Positions 35,490-43,572 are shown, numbered from the stretch's first letter. The stretch: 47,118 nt of DNA from Lachnospiraceae bacterium (GCA_900757195.1 CAAEMZ010000014.1:1-47118), one strand, 5' to 3'. Numbers and translations: made by a program. Notes: generated from the letters alone by a model not told the origin.

Positions 35490-35518
35490 AATATACCATA
35501 AAATTTTAAAAGTTGCAA
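35490..35518 (-). promoter_or_regulatory. Promoter of the Crp/Fnr-family gene
   Basis: Minus strand: TTGCAA (35518-35513), 17 bp, TATATT (35495-35490). Its -35 is half of the palindrome at 35511-35526, so a bound protein would block it. Confidence 0.65.
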
Positions 35519-35526
35519 TTGCAACT
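35511..35526. promoter_or_regulatory. Palindromic operator shared by two divergent promoters
   Basis: AGTTGCAATTGCAACT, a perfect 16-bp palindrome. Its centre is about 40.5 bases before the expected start of the desulfoferrodoxin transcript (the class II activator position) and it covers the -35 of the regulator gene. Probable binding site of the adjacent Crp/Fnr-family protein. Confidence 0.7.
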
Positions 35527-35546
35527 GCATTTAAAGGGAAATCGGG

Positions 35547-35552
35547 TATAAT
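35547..35552 (+). promoter_or_regulatory. -10 box of the desulfoferrodoxin promoter
   Basis: Perfect TATAAT with no -35 at 16-18 bp, as expected for an activator-dependent promoter with the palindrome at about -41. Confidence 0.6.
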
Positions 35553-35620
35553 AAAGACATAACAAAGAAACAGAAACAAAGTTTTAAATAAAAACAGGAA
35601 TTGTATGGGAGGAAAAAATT

Positions 35621-35989
35621 ATGAAATTTTATGTATGTGAACATTGTGGAAATATTATTCAGTATGCGAAAAATGCAGGCGTTCCGGTAGTGTGCTGCGG
35701 CGAGAAAATGAAAGAACTTGTGCCGGGAACATCCGATGGCGCTGCAGAAAAACATGTGCCTGTGATTAAGGCCGAAGGACAGAAAGTCGTTGTGGAAGTT
35801 GGCAGCGTGGAACATCCGATGGCAGACGTACATTATATCGAATGGATCATTCTCGAAACAGAAAAAGGTTATCAGAGAATTGATTTAAAACCGGAAGAGG
35901 CTCCAAGAGCAGAATTTATTCTGACAGATTCTGATAAAGTTGTTGCCGCATATGCCTACTGTAACCTTCACGGTCTCTGGAAAGCCTGA
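35621..35989 (+). CDS. Desulfoferrodoxin (superoxide reductase)
   Basis: 122 residues. Reduces superoxide to hydrogen peroxide without making oxygen, suited to anaerobes. The N-terminal desulforedoxin-like centre I has C6, C9, C25 and C26; the catalytic centre II has E43-K44-H45, H65, H71, C114 and H117, so it is a two-iron (class I) enzyme with both sites intact. RBS GGGAGG. Rubredoxin, its usual electron donor, follows 66 bases on. Confidence 0.96.
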   Translation: MKFYVCEHCGNIIQYAKNAGVPVVCCGEKMKELVPGTSDGAAEKHVPVIKAEGQKVVVEVGSVEHPMADVHYIEWIILETEKGYQRIDLKPEEAPRAEFILTDSDKVVAAYAYCNLHGLWKA

Positions 35990-36055
35990 AAATCCAGCCT
36001 GTACAGACATATTTTCTGAGGATTCAGACATACTGTCTGTAAGGAGGAAAAAAAG

Positions 36056-36220
36056 ATGAAGTCTTATGAATGTGAACCCTGCGGTTACATCTATGATCCT
36101 GAAGCAGGCGATCCGGATAACGGTATCGCTCCGGGGACACCTTTCGAAAATCTCCCGGAAGACTGGGTCTGCCCGGTCTGTGGTTTGGGCAAAGAAGTAT
36201 TTAAAATAGTTGATGAATGA
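36056..36220 (+). CDS. Rubredoxin
   Basis: 54-residue protein, MKSYECEPCGYIYDPEAG at the start, with the two CxxC iron ligands, C6-x2-C9 and C39-x2-C42 (WVCPVCG). Normal rubredoxin length. Strong ribosome site AAGGAGGA upstream. It carries single electrons and is the likely donor to the superoxide reductase encoded just before it. A small hairpin, CAGACA-TAC-TGTCTG (36025-36039), precedes the ribosome site and may affect mRNA processing or the ratio of the two products. Followed by a terminator. Confidence 0.95.
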   Translation: MKSYECEPCGYIYDPEAGDPDNGIAPGTPFENLPEDWVCPVCGLGKEVFKIVDE

Positions 36221-36225
36221 AGAAG

Positions 36226-36284
36226 AAGGCGCATTGTAAAATGATTGATTTTCAGTCATGGAGCAATGCTCCTTTCTTTTTTTG
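36226..36284 (+). terminator. Terminator of the desulfoferrodoxin-rubredoxin operon
   Basis: AAGGCGCATTG (36226-36236) pairs with CAATGCTCCTT (36264-36274) with one mismatch, plus an inner ATGA/TCAT pairing, followed by a long T-run. Confidence 0.8.
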
Positions 36285-36310
36285 TCATTCTATGCTATTA
36301 TATTTATATA
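36282..36310 (+). promoter_or_regulatory. Candidate promoter of the exported unknown/DUF2975/HTH operon
   Basis: TTGTCA (36282-36287), 17 bp, TATATA (36305-36310), beginning within the tail of the preceding terminator. Confidence 0.5.
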
Positions 36311-36366
36311 AATTATTGTTTTTCGATAATTTCTACTGCCCGATTCATCCTTGAAAGGAGGCCGCT

Positions 36367-36987
36367 ATGAAAAAATGGATCATTGTCACTCTTTTAAGCG
36401 CGGTTTTTATTGTTTTGGAGTTTTTGTCACCGATGGATTTTCAAACCGGGGAGCTTCAGCCAGATTTGTTGGAGCCGCCGACTGAAATTTTAAAATCCGC
36501 CGTCTGTAACAATGGCAGGATCGCTGTGGGATATGATTCTCAGGAGAACCTTCTCTTTTATCAAACCCTGGACATCGAGATGACATCGCCGGATATTCTT
36601 TTAGATTTGTCTTTCTTTCCGATGTATCCGGAAGACATTCGGCTTTGCGATATACGGATCTTTCATCTGCGGGATTCTGTATTCCTGCCGTGTACCCCAA
36701 AGCTCTGTCAGGAAAATGACAGACAGCGTATCTATGAATTCGGAGAATCCTTTCAGAATGGAGATATTCTACGGCTGCAGGTTTTATTTCCTTTAGGAAA
36801 AAAACAGGAAACGCCGATGGAAATGGCCTGCTACGGACCATCGATAGCTGTCACGCAGGACCTTCGTCAGGTGTTTTCCTTTCCTATGGGCTTCACAGAC
36901 CTTCAGACGGAACTTTTTTCTCCGGGAAAAAACAAGCTGCTTTTTGAAGATCGCAGGACACTTATTCTGCGTCCATTTGAATTTTAA
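36367..36987 (+). CDS. Exported or membrane-anchored protein of unknown function
   Basis: 206 residues, AAAGGAGG ribosome site. The N-terminus is a typical signal peptide or signal anchor (KKWIIVTLLSAVFIVLEFL), with no lipobox cysteine. The remaining ~180 residues are polar with scattered beta-strand-like segments and five cysteines (for example SAVCNN, RLCDIR, LPCTPKLC), and no family is recognised. It is followed 12 bases on by the DUF2975 protein and then an HTH protein, in what appears to be one operon, so it may be a sensor, substrate or partner of that pair. The function is unknown. Confidence 0.7.
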   Translation: MKKWIIVTLLSAVFIVLEFLSPMDFQTGELQPDLLEPPTEILKSAVCNNGRIAVGYDSQENLLFYQTLDIEMTSPDILLDLSFFPMYPEDIRLCDIRIFHLRDSVFLPCTPKLCQENDRQRIYEFGESFQNGDILRLQVLFPLGKKQETPMEMACYGPSIAVTQDLRQVFSFPMGFTDLQTELFSPGKNKLLFEDRRTLILRPFEF

Positions 36988-36999
36988 GGAGGATACCCT

Positions 37000-37557
37000 A
37001 TGAAAGAAAAAGATTTTCACAAACAGGTAACCATTGGATTTTCACTGCTGGAATTACTGATGCTTCTGTCAGGCATTGCACTTTTATGCGGCACCGTTGT
37101 GCTGATCCAGAATGTGGGTTCGGAGATGGTGATAGAATCGGGCCTTGTTCCGGTATCCATTGTCAGTATTCTCTATCTGTCAGGACAGGCCATCCTTTTG
37201 ATTTTGGTGTTCGTTCAGATTCATCAATTAAAGAAAAATCTTCTCAGAGGTGAACTTTTTGACTCGGAAAATCCACGGATTTTCCACCGCTGCAGTCTTT
37301 ACTGCTATGGGGTGATTCTGTTTCATCTGCTCTGTGGAATTGCCGGACTTCTTCTTCAACAGCCGCTGCTCCGGCAGATACAGGATACCAATCCTTTTTT
37401 CTCGGAGGTTTCTTATTTTGTGGGAAAATATCAGGTGACCTTTAACTTTGATATGTCTCTTATCCTTTGGATTGCCTTTGGTCTTCTTCTGGACTGCTTT
37501 TCTTTTATTTATAAAAAAGCAATCGAAGCTTACCGGGAGAATGAACTGACCTTCTGA
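37000..37557 (+). CDS. DUF2975-type membrane protein
   Basis: 185 residues with four hydrophobic segments (about 15-37, 50-72, 98-120 and 148-170) and a short conserved-looking loop LLRGELFDSENPRIF between the second and third. Size, topology and the HTH gene next door match the DUF2975 (YoaS-like) membrane proteins that occur paired with YozG-like regulators. RBS GGAGG. Stop and next start overlap as TGATG. Biochemical role unknown. Confidence 0.75.
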   Translation: MKEKDFHKQVTIGFSLLELLMLLSGIALLCGTVVLIQNVGSEMVIESGLVPVSIVSILYLSGQAILLILVFVQIHQLKKNLLRGELFDSENPRIFHRCSLYCYGVILFHLLCGIAGLLLQQPLLRQIQDTNPFFSEVSYFVGKYQVTFNFDMSLILWIAFGLLLDCFSFIYKKAIEAYRENELTF

Positions 37558-37766
37558 TGGGAATTCAAATTCATTTAAAAGAATTATTGAGGGAACGTGG
37601 GATGACCGGAAAAGAGCTGGCCGCAAAACTTGATATCACGGAGGCCAATCTTTCCATTTTTGTCAGCGGAAAATCAAAGGCAGTCCGCTTCACCACCCTT
37701 GAAAAACTCTGTGAAATCTTAGATTGTGATGTATCGGATATTATCCGGTATCACAGGGAGGAATGA
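37557..37766 (+). CDS. YozG-like Cro/CI-type HTH regulator
   Basis: 69 residues, one helix-turn-helix: LKELLRERGMTGKELAAKLDITEANLSIFVSGKSKAVRFTTLEKLCEIL is the full domain, with the recognition helix around ITEANLSIF. It starts in the TGATG overlap with the DUF2975 gene and has no good ribosome site of its own, implying translational coupling. Families of this type usually act with the neighbouring membrane protein, perhaps controlling their own operon. Confidence 0.85.
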   Translation: MGIQIHLKELLRERGMTGKELAAKLDITEANLSIFVSGKSKAVRFTTLEKLCEILDCDVSDIIRYHREE

Positions 37767-37784
37767 AAATAACATCCGATATCT

Positions 37785-37817
37785 CCAAAGAAGGAGCTGC
37801 AGCGGCAGCTCCTTTGG
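37785..37817. terminator. Hairpin between convergent HTH gene and pyrI
   Basis: CCAAA-(GAA)-GGAGCTGC pairs with GCAGCTCC-TTTGG around an AGCG loop, with a 3-base bulge. No U-tract follows directly on either strand, so it may terminate weakly or only protect 3' ends. Confidence 0.5.
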
Positions 37818-37834
37818 TCATAAAAAATTTTGAG

Positions 37835-38260
37835 TTATTTTGAATCGAATTTTTCTTCGCAGTAAATGCAGCGATATGTCCGGGTCGCGGCATCGGTCAG
37901 TTTAAAACGCTGCGGAAGTTCCTGTTCCACGGTGGAAATGCACCGTGGATTTTTGCACCGGATGACATTCGTGATCGTTTCCGGAAGATGAGGTTTCTGC
38001 TTTTTGACGATTTTTCCGCCGCGGATAATATTCACGGTAATCTGATCGTCGACAAAGCCGAGAATATCCAGATTTAAGTCCATATCGCCCTGAACTTTGA
38101 TAATGTCTTTTTTACCCATCTTATTGCTGGTTGCATTTTTAATGATAGCGACCTGACAGTCCAGTTTATCCAGACGAAGATATTTATAGATATCCATACT
38201 TTTACCGGCACGGATATGGTCAATGACATAGCCGTCCTGAATACCGCTGATATTTAACAT
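37835..38260 (-). CDS. pyrI: Aspartate carbamoyltransferase regulatory subunit
   Basis: 141 residues. Binds nucleotides (CTP/ATP in known cases) and tunes PyrB. The N-terminal allosteric domain begins ISGIQDGYVIDHI; the C-terminal zinc domain has C102-x4-C107 and C131-x2-C134, joining it to the catalytic subunit. Overlaps pyrB by 7 bases, with GGGGGTGGA as ribosome site inside pyrB, so synthesis is coupled. Confidence 0.96.
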   Translation of the reverse strand: MLNISGIQDGYVIDHIRAGKSMDIYKYLRLDKLDCQVAIIKNATSNKMGKKDIIKVQGDMDLNLDILGFVDDQITVNIIRGGKIVKKQKPHLPETITNVIRCKNPRCISTVEQELPQRFKLTDAATRTYRCIYCEEKFDSK

Positions 38261-39174
38261 AATTCCACCCCCAGAAGTTTCATGATTAATGCCATACGTA
38301 CGTAGACGCCGAACTGGGCCTGTTTAAAGTAAGCTGCCCGGGGATCATGATCCACTTCCACGGAAATTTCATTCACACGCGGCAGCGGATGGAGAACGAG
38401 CATATCTTCTTTGGCCAGAGCCATCTTACTCATATCCAGAATGTACTTGTCCTTCAGACGGATGTAGTCCTCTTCATTAAAGAAACGCTCTCTCTGGACA
38501 CGGGTCATGTAGAGAATGTCGAGGTCCGGCATAACGGATTCCAAATCTTCGGTTTCTTTAAAATCAATATGGTTTTTTTGAAGCACTTCTTTACGAATGT
38601 AGGAAGGTACTTTTAATTCTTCCGGAGAAATCAGAACAAATTTAATATCTGTGTAACGTACAAGGGCGCTGATGAGGGAGTGCACCGTACGGCCGAACTT
38701 TAAATCGCCGCACAGGCCGATGGTCAGATGATCCAGACGTCCCTTTAAGGCGTGAATCGTCAGTAAATCCGTCAGAGTCTGTGTCGGGTGCTGATGACCG
38801 CCGTCCCCGGCATTAACGACAGGAACTGAGGCGTTGAGAGCGGCAACAAGGGCAGCGCCCTCCTTCGGGTGACGCATAGCAACGATATCGGCATAACAGG
38901 AAACGACACGAATCGTATCGGCAACGCTTTCACCTTTGGAAGCGGAACTGTCGTTACCGCTGGCAAAGCCTAAAATGCTGCCGCCGAGGTTCAGCATGGC
39001 CGCTTCAAAACTCAGGCGTGTTCGTGTACTCGGTTCATAAAAGAGGGTTGCGAGCTTCTTACCGTGGCAGACTTCGCTGTAACGGCTCCGGTCTTTGGCA
39101 ATATCTTCGGCCAGAAGCAGCAGCTCCTCTGTTTCTTCAACAGAAAAATCCAATGGATTGATTAAGTGTTTCAT
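38254..39174 (-). CDS. pyrB: Aspartate carbamoyltransferase catalytic subunit
   Basis: 306 residues from ATG 39174 (GGAGG 5 bases upstream). Joins carbamoyl phosphate and aspartate in pyrimidine synthesis. Carbamoyl-phosphate loop STRTR (49-53), the 80s loop GNDSSASKGESVADTIR, DGGHQHPTQ and HPLPRVNEI near the C-terminus. Present with a regulatory subunit, as in enteric bacteria and many Clostridia, rather than the Bacillus-type unregulated trimer. No PyrR-type leader hairpin was recognised in the ~125 bases upstream. Confidence 0.97.
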   Translation of the reverse strand: MKHLINPLDFSVEETEELLLLAEDIAKDRSRYSEVCHGKKLATLFYEPSTRTRLSFEAAMLNLGGSILGFASGNDSSASKGESVADTIRVVSCYADIVAMRHPKEGAALVAALNASVPVVNAGDGGHQHPTQTLTDLLTIHALKGRLDHLTIGLCGDLKFGRTVHSLISALVRYTDIKFVLISPEELKVPSYIRKEVLQKNHIDFKETEDLESVMPDLDILYMTRVQRERFFNEEDYIRLKDKYILDMSKMALAKEDMLVLHPLPRVNEISVEVDHDPRAAYFKQAQFGVYVRMALIMKLLGVELC

Positions 39175-39298
39175 AGACACCTCCGTTATTTTTATAAAGG
39201 TTTATTCTGTTACTATCATAATACAAATCGTGTGGTTATACCATAAAATTTTTATAAAAGTGTAAAAAAATTTTTACCGAAGTGTCGATAATTTGTAT

Positions 39299-39327
39299 TT
39301 GACACTGCAAGTTGACTATGCTATTCT
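39299..39327 (+). promoter_or_regulatory. Promoter of the cold-shock gene
   Basis: TTGACA (39299-39304), 17 bp, TATTCT (39322-39327). The 5' UTR holds a short hairpin TACCC-GGCA-GGGTA (39340-39353) before the ribosome site. Confidence 0.65.
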
Positions 39328-39379
39328 AAAAGCACTGAATACCCGGCAGGGTACAGTATAGATATTGGAGGATTTTAAA

Positions 39380-39577
39380 ATGAAAGGTACAATTAAGTGG
39401 TTTAACAGCCAGAAGGGCTACGGCTTTATCAGCGATGAAACAGGTAATGATGTATTTTTACATTATACCGGACTCAACATGAATGGCTTCAAAACGATTG
39501 ACGAAGGTCAGGAAGTTGAATTTGATGTTGTTGAAGGTGCAAAAGGCCCACAGGCAACAAATGTAACCAAATTATAA
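39380..39577 (+). CDS. Cold-shock protein (CspA family)
   Basis: 65 residues from ATG 39380 (GGAGG upstream). Single OB-fold with both RNA-binding motifs: KGYGFI (RNP1) and DVFLHY (RNP2). It binds single-stranded RNA/DNA and melts mRNA structure. MKGTIKWFNSQKGYGF is the standard N-terminus. Monocistronic, with its own strong promoter and a downstream hairpin terminator. Confidence 0.96.
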   Translation: MKGTIKWFNSQKGYGFISDETGNDVFLHYTGLNMNGFKTIDEGQEVEFDVVEGAKGPQATNVTKL

Positions 39578-39675
39578 TCAGTGCGTACCAATGTGCCTTT
39601 TCTAATATTATATACATTTAAATTTTTAAATCGTTAGTATCAGAATTTGCAATATTGTCATAACGTGATTATCAG

Positions 39676-39707
39676 AAAAAGGCTGTCCCTGCGATGGTCT
39701 TTTTTTG
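39676..39707 (+). terminator. Terminator between the cold-shock gene and cbiD
   Basis: AAAAAGGCTGTC (39676-39687) pairs with GATGGTCTTTTT (39693-39704), including three G-U pairs, followed by Ts. It lies just before cbiD. No cobalamin riboswitch motif was recognised in this gap. Confidence 0.6.
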
Positions 39708-39725
39708 TTTCAACGGGGAAAATAT

Positions 39726-40814
39726 ATGGAATTAAAGAAATTAAGAGAAGGCGTGACAACAGGCACCTGTGCGGCCGCTGCAGCAAAAGCTTCTGTTGAA
39801 TGGCAGTTATCCGGCAGATGCCCGGCGGAAGTTTCAGTGGATACGCCTGCGGGGCGGCAGATGATTCTGGAGATTATTCCGGGAACGTTTCCGTGGTGCG
39901 GTGTTATTAAGGATGCCGGGGATGATCCGGACGTTACGGATGGATGCCGGGTTATGGCGGCGGTCTGTCTGAGCGAAGCCGAGGGCGGGATCAGGTTTAC
40001 AGCCGGCGAAGGCATAGGGACAGTAACCCTTCCGGGGCTTAAGCTTCCTGTGGGAGAGGCGGCGGTCAATCCGGTACCACGGCAGATGATTGAACAGGTG
40101 ATCCGTGAAGCCGCAGGGCATGTCGGGGCAGAAGTGAAACTGGCGATTCCCGGCGGCCGTGAACTGGCAAAGAAAACCTTTAATCCGAGACTTGGGATTG
40201 AAGGCGGTCTGTCGATCCTCGGCACATCCGGGATTCTGCGGCCGATGAGTGAACCGGCCATGGTGGAGTCACTGAAAGTGCAGTTGTCGGTTGCTGCGGC
40301 GGCCGGAACCGATTATCTGACCTTTGTTCTCGGCGAGACCGGAGAGCGGATGGTCGGAGAATGGCTTGAAAGATCGGGACGGGATCGGTCAAAGACCCGA
40401 TATGTGCTGGTCAGCAATTACATCGGCCTTATGCTGGACGAAGCCACGGCCCTCGGTGTAAAAAAGATTTTAATCGGCGGTTTTGCGGGAAAACTTGTAA
40501 AGCTGGCAGCAGATATTATGAATACCCACAGCCATGTGGCCGACGGACGTATGGAAACCCTATGCACTTTTGCGGCCCTTGCCGGCGGCGGGCAGAAGGT
40601 TGTTGAAAAGATCTATGCATGCCGGACCGTCCGGGCTGCCATCGAGGTGCTGGAGGAAGCACAGCTTTCGGAAATATGGGATGCCATCAGTGAAAAAGCC
40701 GCGGAAAAGTGCCGGCAGCGGACCGGTGGTTCTGTGGAGATTGGGATTGTTTTAATGGATGAAAAAGGAAATGTGCTTGGAAAAAGCAGGAATACGGAGG
40801 CGGTGACCGCATGA
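39726..40814 (+). CDS. cbiD: Cobalt-precorrin-5B C1-methyltransferase
   Basis: 362 residues from ATG 39726 (GGGGA upstream). Methylates C1 of the corrin ring in the anaerobic B12 pathway. Family start LREGVTTGTCAAAAAKA, VIKDAGDDPDVTDG and IPGGRELAKKTFNPRLGI in the middle, NYIGLMLDEA and THSHVADGRMETL near the end. First gene visible in the corrin operon; ends in an ATGA overlap with cbiET. Confidence 0.95.
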   Translation: MELKKLREGVTTGTCAAAAAKASVEWQLSGRCPAEVSVDTPAGRQMILEIIPGTFPWCGVIKDAGDDPDVTDGCRVMAAVCLSEAEGGIRFTAGEGIGTVTLPGLKLPVGEAAVNPVPRQMIEQVIREAAGHVGAEVKLAIPGGRELAKKTFNPRLGIEGGLSILGTSGILRPMSEPAMVESLKVQLSVAAAAGTDYLTFVLGETGERMVGEWLERSGRDRSKTRYVLVSNYIGLMLDEATALGVKKILIGGFAGKLVKLAADIMNTHSHVADGRMETLCTFAALAGGGQKVVEKIYACRTVRAAIEVLEEAQLSEIWDAISEKAAEKCRQRTGGSVEIGIVLMDEKGNVLGKSRNTEAVTA

Positions 40815-42079
40815 AAAAGATAACAGTGATCGGCGGCGGCCCGGGAAATGAAGCGTATATTCTTCCGGCGGCCCGGCAGAAAGCAGCGGCCTGTGACCGG
40901 ATTGCCGGAGACCGGCGTATTCTGGAAAGCTTCGGTATAAGCGCTGAGGATGAAAGGGTTCATGTGATGGACCGGATTATGGAAACGATGGCATGGATCG
41001 GTGCGCAGGATTCGGAAACCCATATCGGAATCCTTGTTTCCGGCGACCCCATGCTGTATAGCCTGTACCGTATGGTCGTCCGGACCTTTCCGGCGGCGGA
41101 GGTGGATATTGTTCCCGGCATCAGCTCAGTGCAGGCCTTTGCGGCACGGCTTGGGGAATCCATGGAGGATGCCCGTCTGGTCAGTGGACACGGACGGAAT
41201 CTGTCGGAGAAGGCGCTGGCAGAGGCGGCAGCCCATTGTCCAAAGCTTTTTATTCTGTGTGATAAAGAGCGGACACCGGCATGGATTGCCGGTGCTCTGG
41301 TGAATTCCGGGCTGAAGGATGTCCGAATGGCTGCCGGAAGTTTTTTGACCTATCCGGAGGAAAAAATTCTTTCCGGGAAACCGGAAGCGTTTCTGGATAA
41401 GACCTTTGGGGCCCTCAGCCTGGCGCTGGTTAAAAACGACAGGGCCGTTGAAAGCTCCGGATTTTCACTGCTTGAAGATCAGCAGTTTTCAAGAAATAAA
41501 ACACCGATGACCCGGGAAGAAGTCCGATGGATCATTTTGGGAAAATTAAGACTGTCAGAAAGCTCGGTTCTCTGGGATATCGGGGCCGGAACCGGATCCG
41601 TTTCTGTGGAAGCGGCATTGCGCTGCCGGGCGGGAAAGGTCATTGCCGTGGAAAGAAATCCCCAGGCCCTTGCGGTTCTCCGGGAAAACAGTGCCCGGCT
41701 GGCACCGGATAATATGGAGATTGTGGAAGGAAATGCACTGGAAGTCATCGACGGCCTGGCGGTACCGACCCATGTTTTTATCGGCGGCGCCGGGGGCGTG
41801 TTAAAGGGGATTCTGAAAAAAATCTGCGGACTCGGTCCGGGAATCCGGATACTGATTTCCTGTGTGACATTGGAGACCCTGACGATGGCCTGTGAATTAT
41901 GCCGGGAAAACAGGGGGTTAAAAACGCCGGAAGTCATGACAGTGCGGATTGAACACAGCCGGCCATTAGGCAGCTATCATGTAATGGAAGGAGCCCACCC
42001 GGTGACGCTGGTCGTTACGGAAACAACGATGAAACAGAAAAAAGATTGTGACAGAGAGGTAAAGATTGATGATAAATAA
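40811..42079 (+). CDS. cbiET: CbiE-CbiT fusion: cobalt-precorrin-7 C5-methyltransferase / precorrin-6 C15-methyltransferase and decarboxylase
   Basis: 422 residues, equivalent to CobL. Residues 1-~210 are a tetrapyrrole methylase (GGGPGNEAYI, GILVSGDPMLYSL, VPGISSVQAFAARLG), methylating C5. Residues ~230-400 are a Rossmann methyltransferase (RWIILGKLRL, DIGAGTGSVSVEAA at 256-269, VERNPQAL, THVFIGGAGG), methylating C15 and removing a side-chain carboxyl. It overlaps cbiD by 4 bases and the next gene by 11 bases. Confidence 0.94.
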   Translation: MKKITVIGGGPGNEAYILPAARQKAAACDRIAGDRRILESFGISAEDERVHVMDRIMETMAWIGAQDSETHIGILVSGDPMLYSLYRMVVRTFPAAEVDIVPGISSVQAFAARLGESMEDARLVSGHGRNLSEKALAEAAAHCPKLFILCDKERTPAWIAGALVNSGLKDVRMAAGSFLTYPEEKILSGKPEAFLDKTFGALSLALVKNDRAVESSGFSLLEDQQFSRNKTPMTREEVRWIILGKLRLSESSVLWDIGAGTGSVSVEAALRCRAGKVIAVERNPQALAVLRENSARLAPDNMEIVEGNALEVIDGLAVPTHVFIGGAGGVLKGILKKICGLGPGIRILISCVTLETLTMACELCRENRGLKTPEVMTVRIEHSRPLGSYHVMEGAHPVTLVVTETTMKQKKDCDREVKIDDK

Positions 42080-43553
42080 ACTTTGCAAAGAAATCTGTGC
42101 CGGAAACAATATCCGGGAAAATTTAATACAATTGAACCAGACCGTTAAGGATGAAGCTTTTATGGAGTATTTTCTGGATGAATACTATGAGAATGAAGCG
42201 GTTTTTGTCGGACTGCTTGACCATGAAGACGCCAAAGTGCGTAAAAATATCATAAAGCTTCTCGGGAAGGTTGCGGATCCGGTGCTTATGGAACCCTTGT
42301 TCCGGCATTATCAGGCGGAAGAGACCCAGTTTTTAAAAAGTGATTATCTGGCGGCTCTGTCCGAATTTGAGTATAAAGATTATCTGCCGGAATTGAAAAA
42401 ACGCTGGGAGGAATTGTCCGGCCAGGAACTGACAAAACATTCCCAGGAGGAAATGAAACAGCTTAGAAAATTAATATGGAAGCTAGATCCGCCGAAGCGG
42501 CATACCTTCAGTGGTTATGATATGGAGAATAAATTATTGTTTATCGTTCCAAGGGGACACGAAGCAGCAGTTCTGGAACAGATGGAAGCGGTTCCGGAAA
42601 CCTCGGGAAAGACGATTCCCGGAGGATGTCTGGTAACAACAAAGCATTTGGAGGACGTCTGCAGAATCCGGACATTTCAGGCGGTCCTGTTTGATTTCTG
42701 TCCGGTAACCATTCATTCCGGAGACGGGGCGGTTATTGGAGAAAAGCTGCTGAACGCCGGGATGCTTGAATACATTCAGAAGCGCCACAAAGAGGAGACG
42801 CCGTTTCTTTTCCGTGTGGAAGTAAAAGGGATAAAGGATATCGCTGAGAAAAACCGTCTGGCAAAGGATTTATCCGAATATCTGGAAAAATACGGTAAAG
42901 GAAAGCTGGTCAATGAGCCGTCCTTTTACGAGGCTGAGATCCGGGTGATTTCAGGAAGCCATGGAAGCCGGGTATTTTTAAAACTGACATGCCTGGCAGA
43001 CGAAAGATTCAGTTACCGGAAATATACCACTTCTTCGTCGATGAATCCGGCAAAGGCGGCGCTGATGATTCATTATGTGAGGCCTTATCTGAAACCGGAT
43101 GCCAATGTTCTGGATCCTTTCTGCGGAACGGGAACACTGCTGATCGAGCGTGCCATGGCTGTCAGCAGCCGGAGCATGTACGGGCTGGATATTTCGGGTC
43201 AGGCGCTGCAGGCAGCCTGGGAAAACAGTCATCGGGCGAATATCCTGCTTCAGTTGATCCAGAGAAATTTCAATGATTTCAGACATGAATATTTATTTGA
43301 TGAAATTCTCACGGACATGCCGCGGAGAGGCGGTAATAAAACGGCCCGGGAAATTGAATATCTCTACCATCTTCTGTTTACCAAAGGGGATGAACTTCTG
43401 TCGCCGGATGGGATTATGGCCGTTTACAGTGAAGAACCGGGAATGATGGAAAAAGAGCTGAAAGGCTCCTCAAAAATGCAGCTTTTGAAAAAATATCCGA
43501 TGGGCAGGGATCAGGCTTCCTGGCTCTATATCATGCGGAAGGCGGGAAAATAA
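42069..43553 (+). CDS. HEAT-repeat / RNA guanine-N2-type methyltransferase fusion inside the corrin operon
   Basis: 494 residues from ATG 42069 (GAGAGG 8 bases upstream). The first ~140 residues look like HEAT/armadillo helices (DHEDAKVRKNIIKLLGKVADP). A central part (about 150-300) resembles the THUMP-like region of RNA methyltransferases, and residues ~310-494 form a Rossmann methyltransferase of the Trm11/RlmL/Trm14 type: YRKYTTSSSMNPAKAALM, then DPFCGTGTLLIERA (motif I, from residue 349), YGLDISGQAL, and TDMPRRGG where the usual N/D-P-P-Y catalytic motif would be. The expected substrate is tRNA or rRNA, not a corrin. The 11-base overlap with cbiET and the 19-base gap to cbiL show it is co-transcribed with B12 genes. 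Confidence 0.8.
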   Translation: MINKLCKEICAGNNIRENLIQLNQTVKDEAFMEYFLDEYYENEAVFVGLLDHEDAKVRKNIIKLLGKVADPVLMEPLFRHYQAEETQFLKSDYLAALSEFEYKDYLPELKKRWEELSGQELTKHSQEEMKQLRKLIWKLDPPKRHTFSGYDMENKLLFIVPRGHEAAVLEQMEAVPETSGKTIPGGCLVTTKHLEDVCRIRTFQAVLFDFCPVTIHSGDGAVIGEKLLNAGMLEYIQKRHKEETPFLFRVEVKGIKDIAEKNRLAKDLSEYLEKYGKGKLVNEPSFYEAEIRVISGSHGSRVFLKLTCLADERFSYRKYTTSSSMNPAKAALMIHYVRPYLKPDANVLDPFCGTGTLLIERAMAVSSRSMYGLDISGQALQAAWENSHRANILLQLIQRNFNDFRHEYLFDEILTDMPRRGGNKTAREIEYLYHLLFTKGDELLSPDGIMAVYSEEPGMMEKELKGSSKMQLLKKYPMGRDQASWLYIMRKAGK

Positions 43554-43572
43554 AAATACAGGAGAAATACAG

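Noticed and set aside
38260..39174. Broken or fused pyrBI because of the 7-base overlap
   Set aside because: Both proteins are full length with all catalytic and zinc residues; the overlap is normal translational coupling.
39578..39725. Cobalamin riboswitch upstream of cbiD
   Set aside because: The 148-base gap is too short and lacks a recognisable B12-box; only a hairpin terminator is seen.
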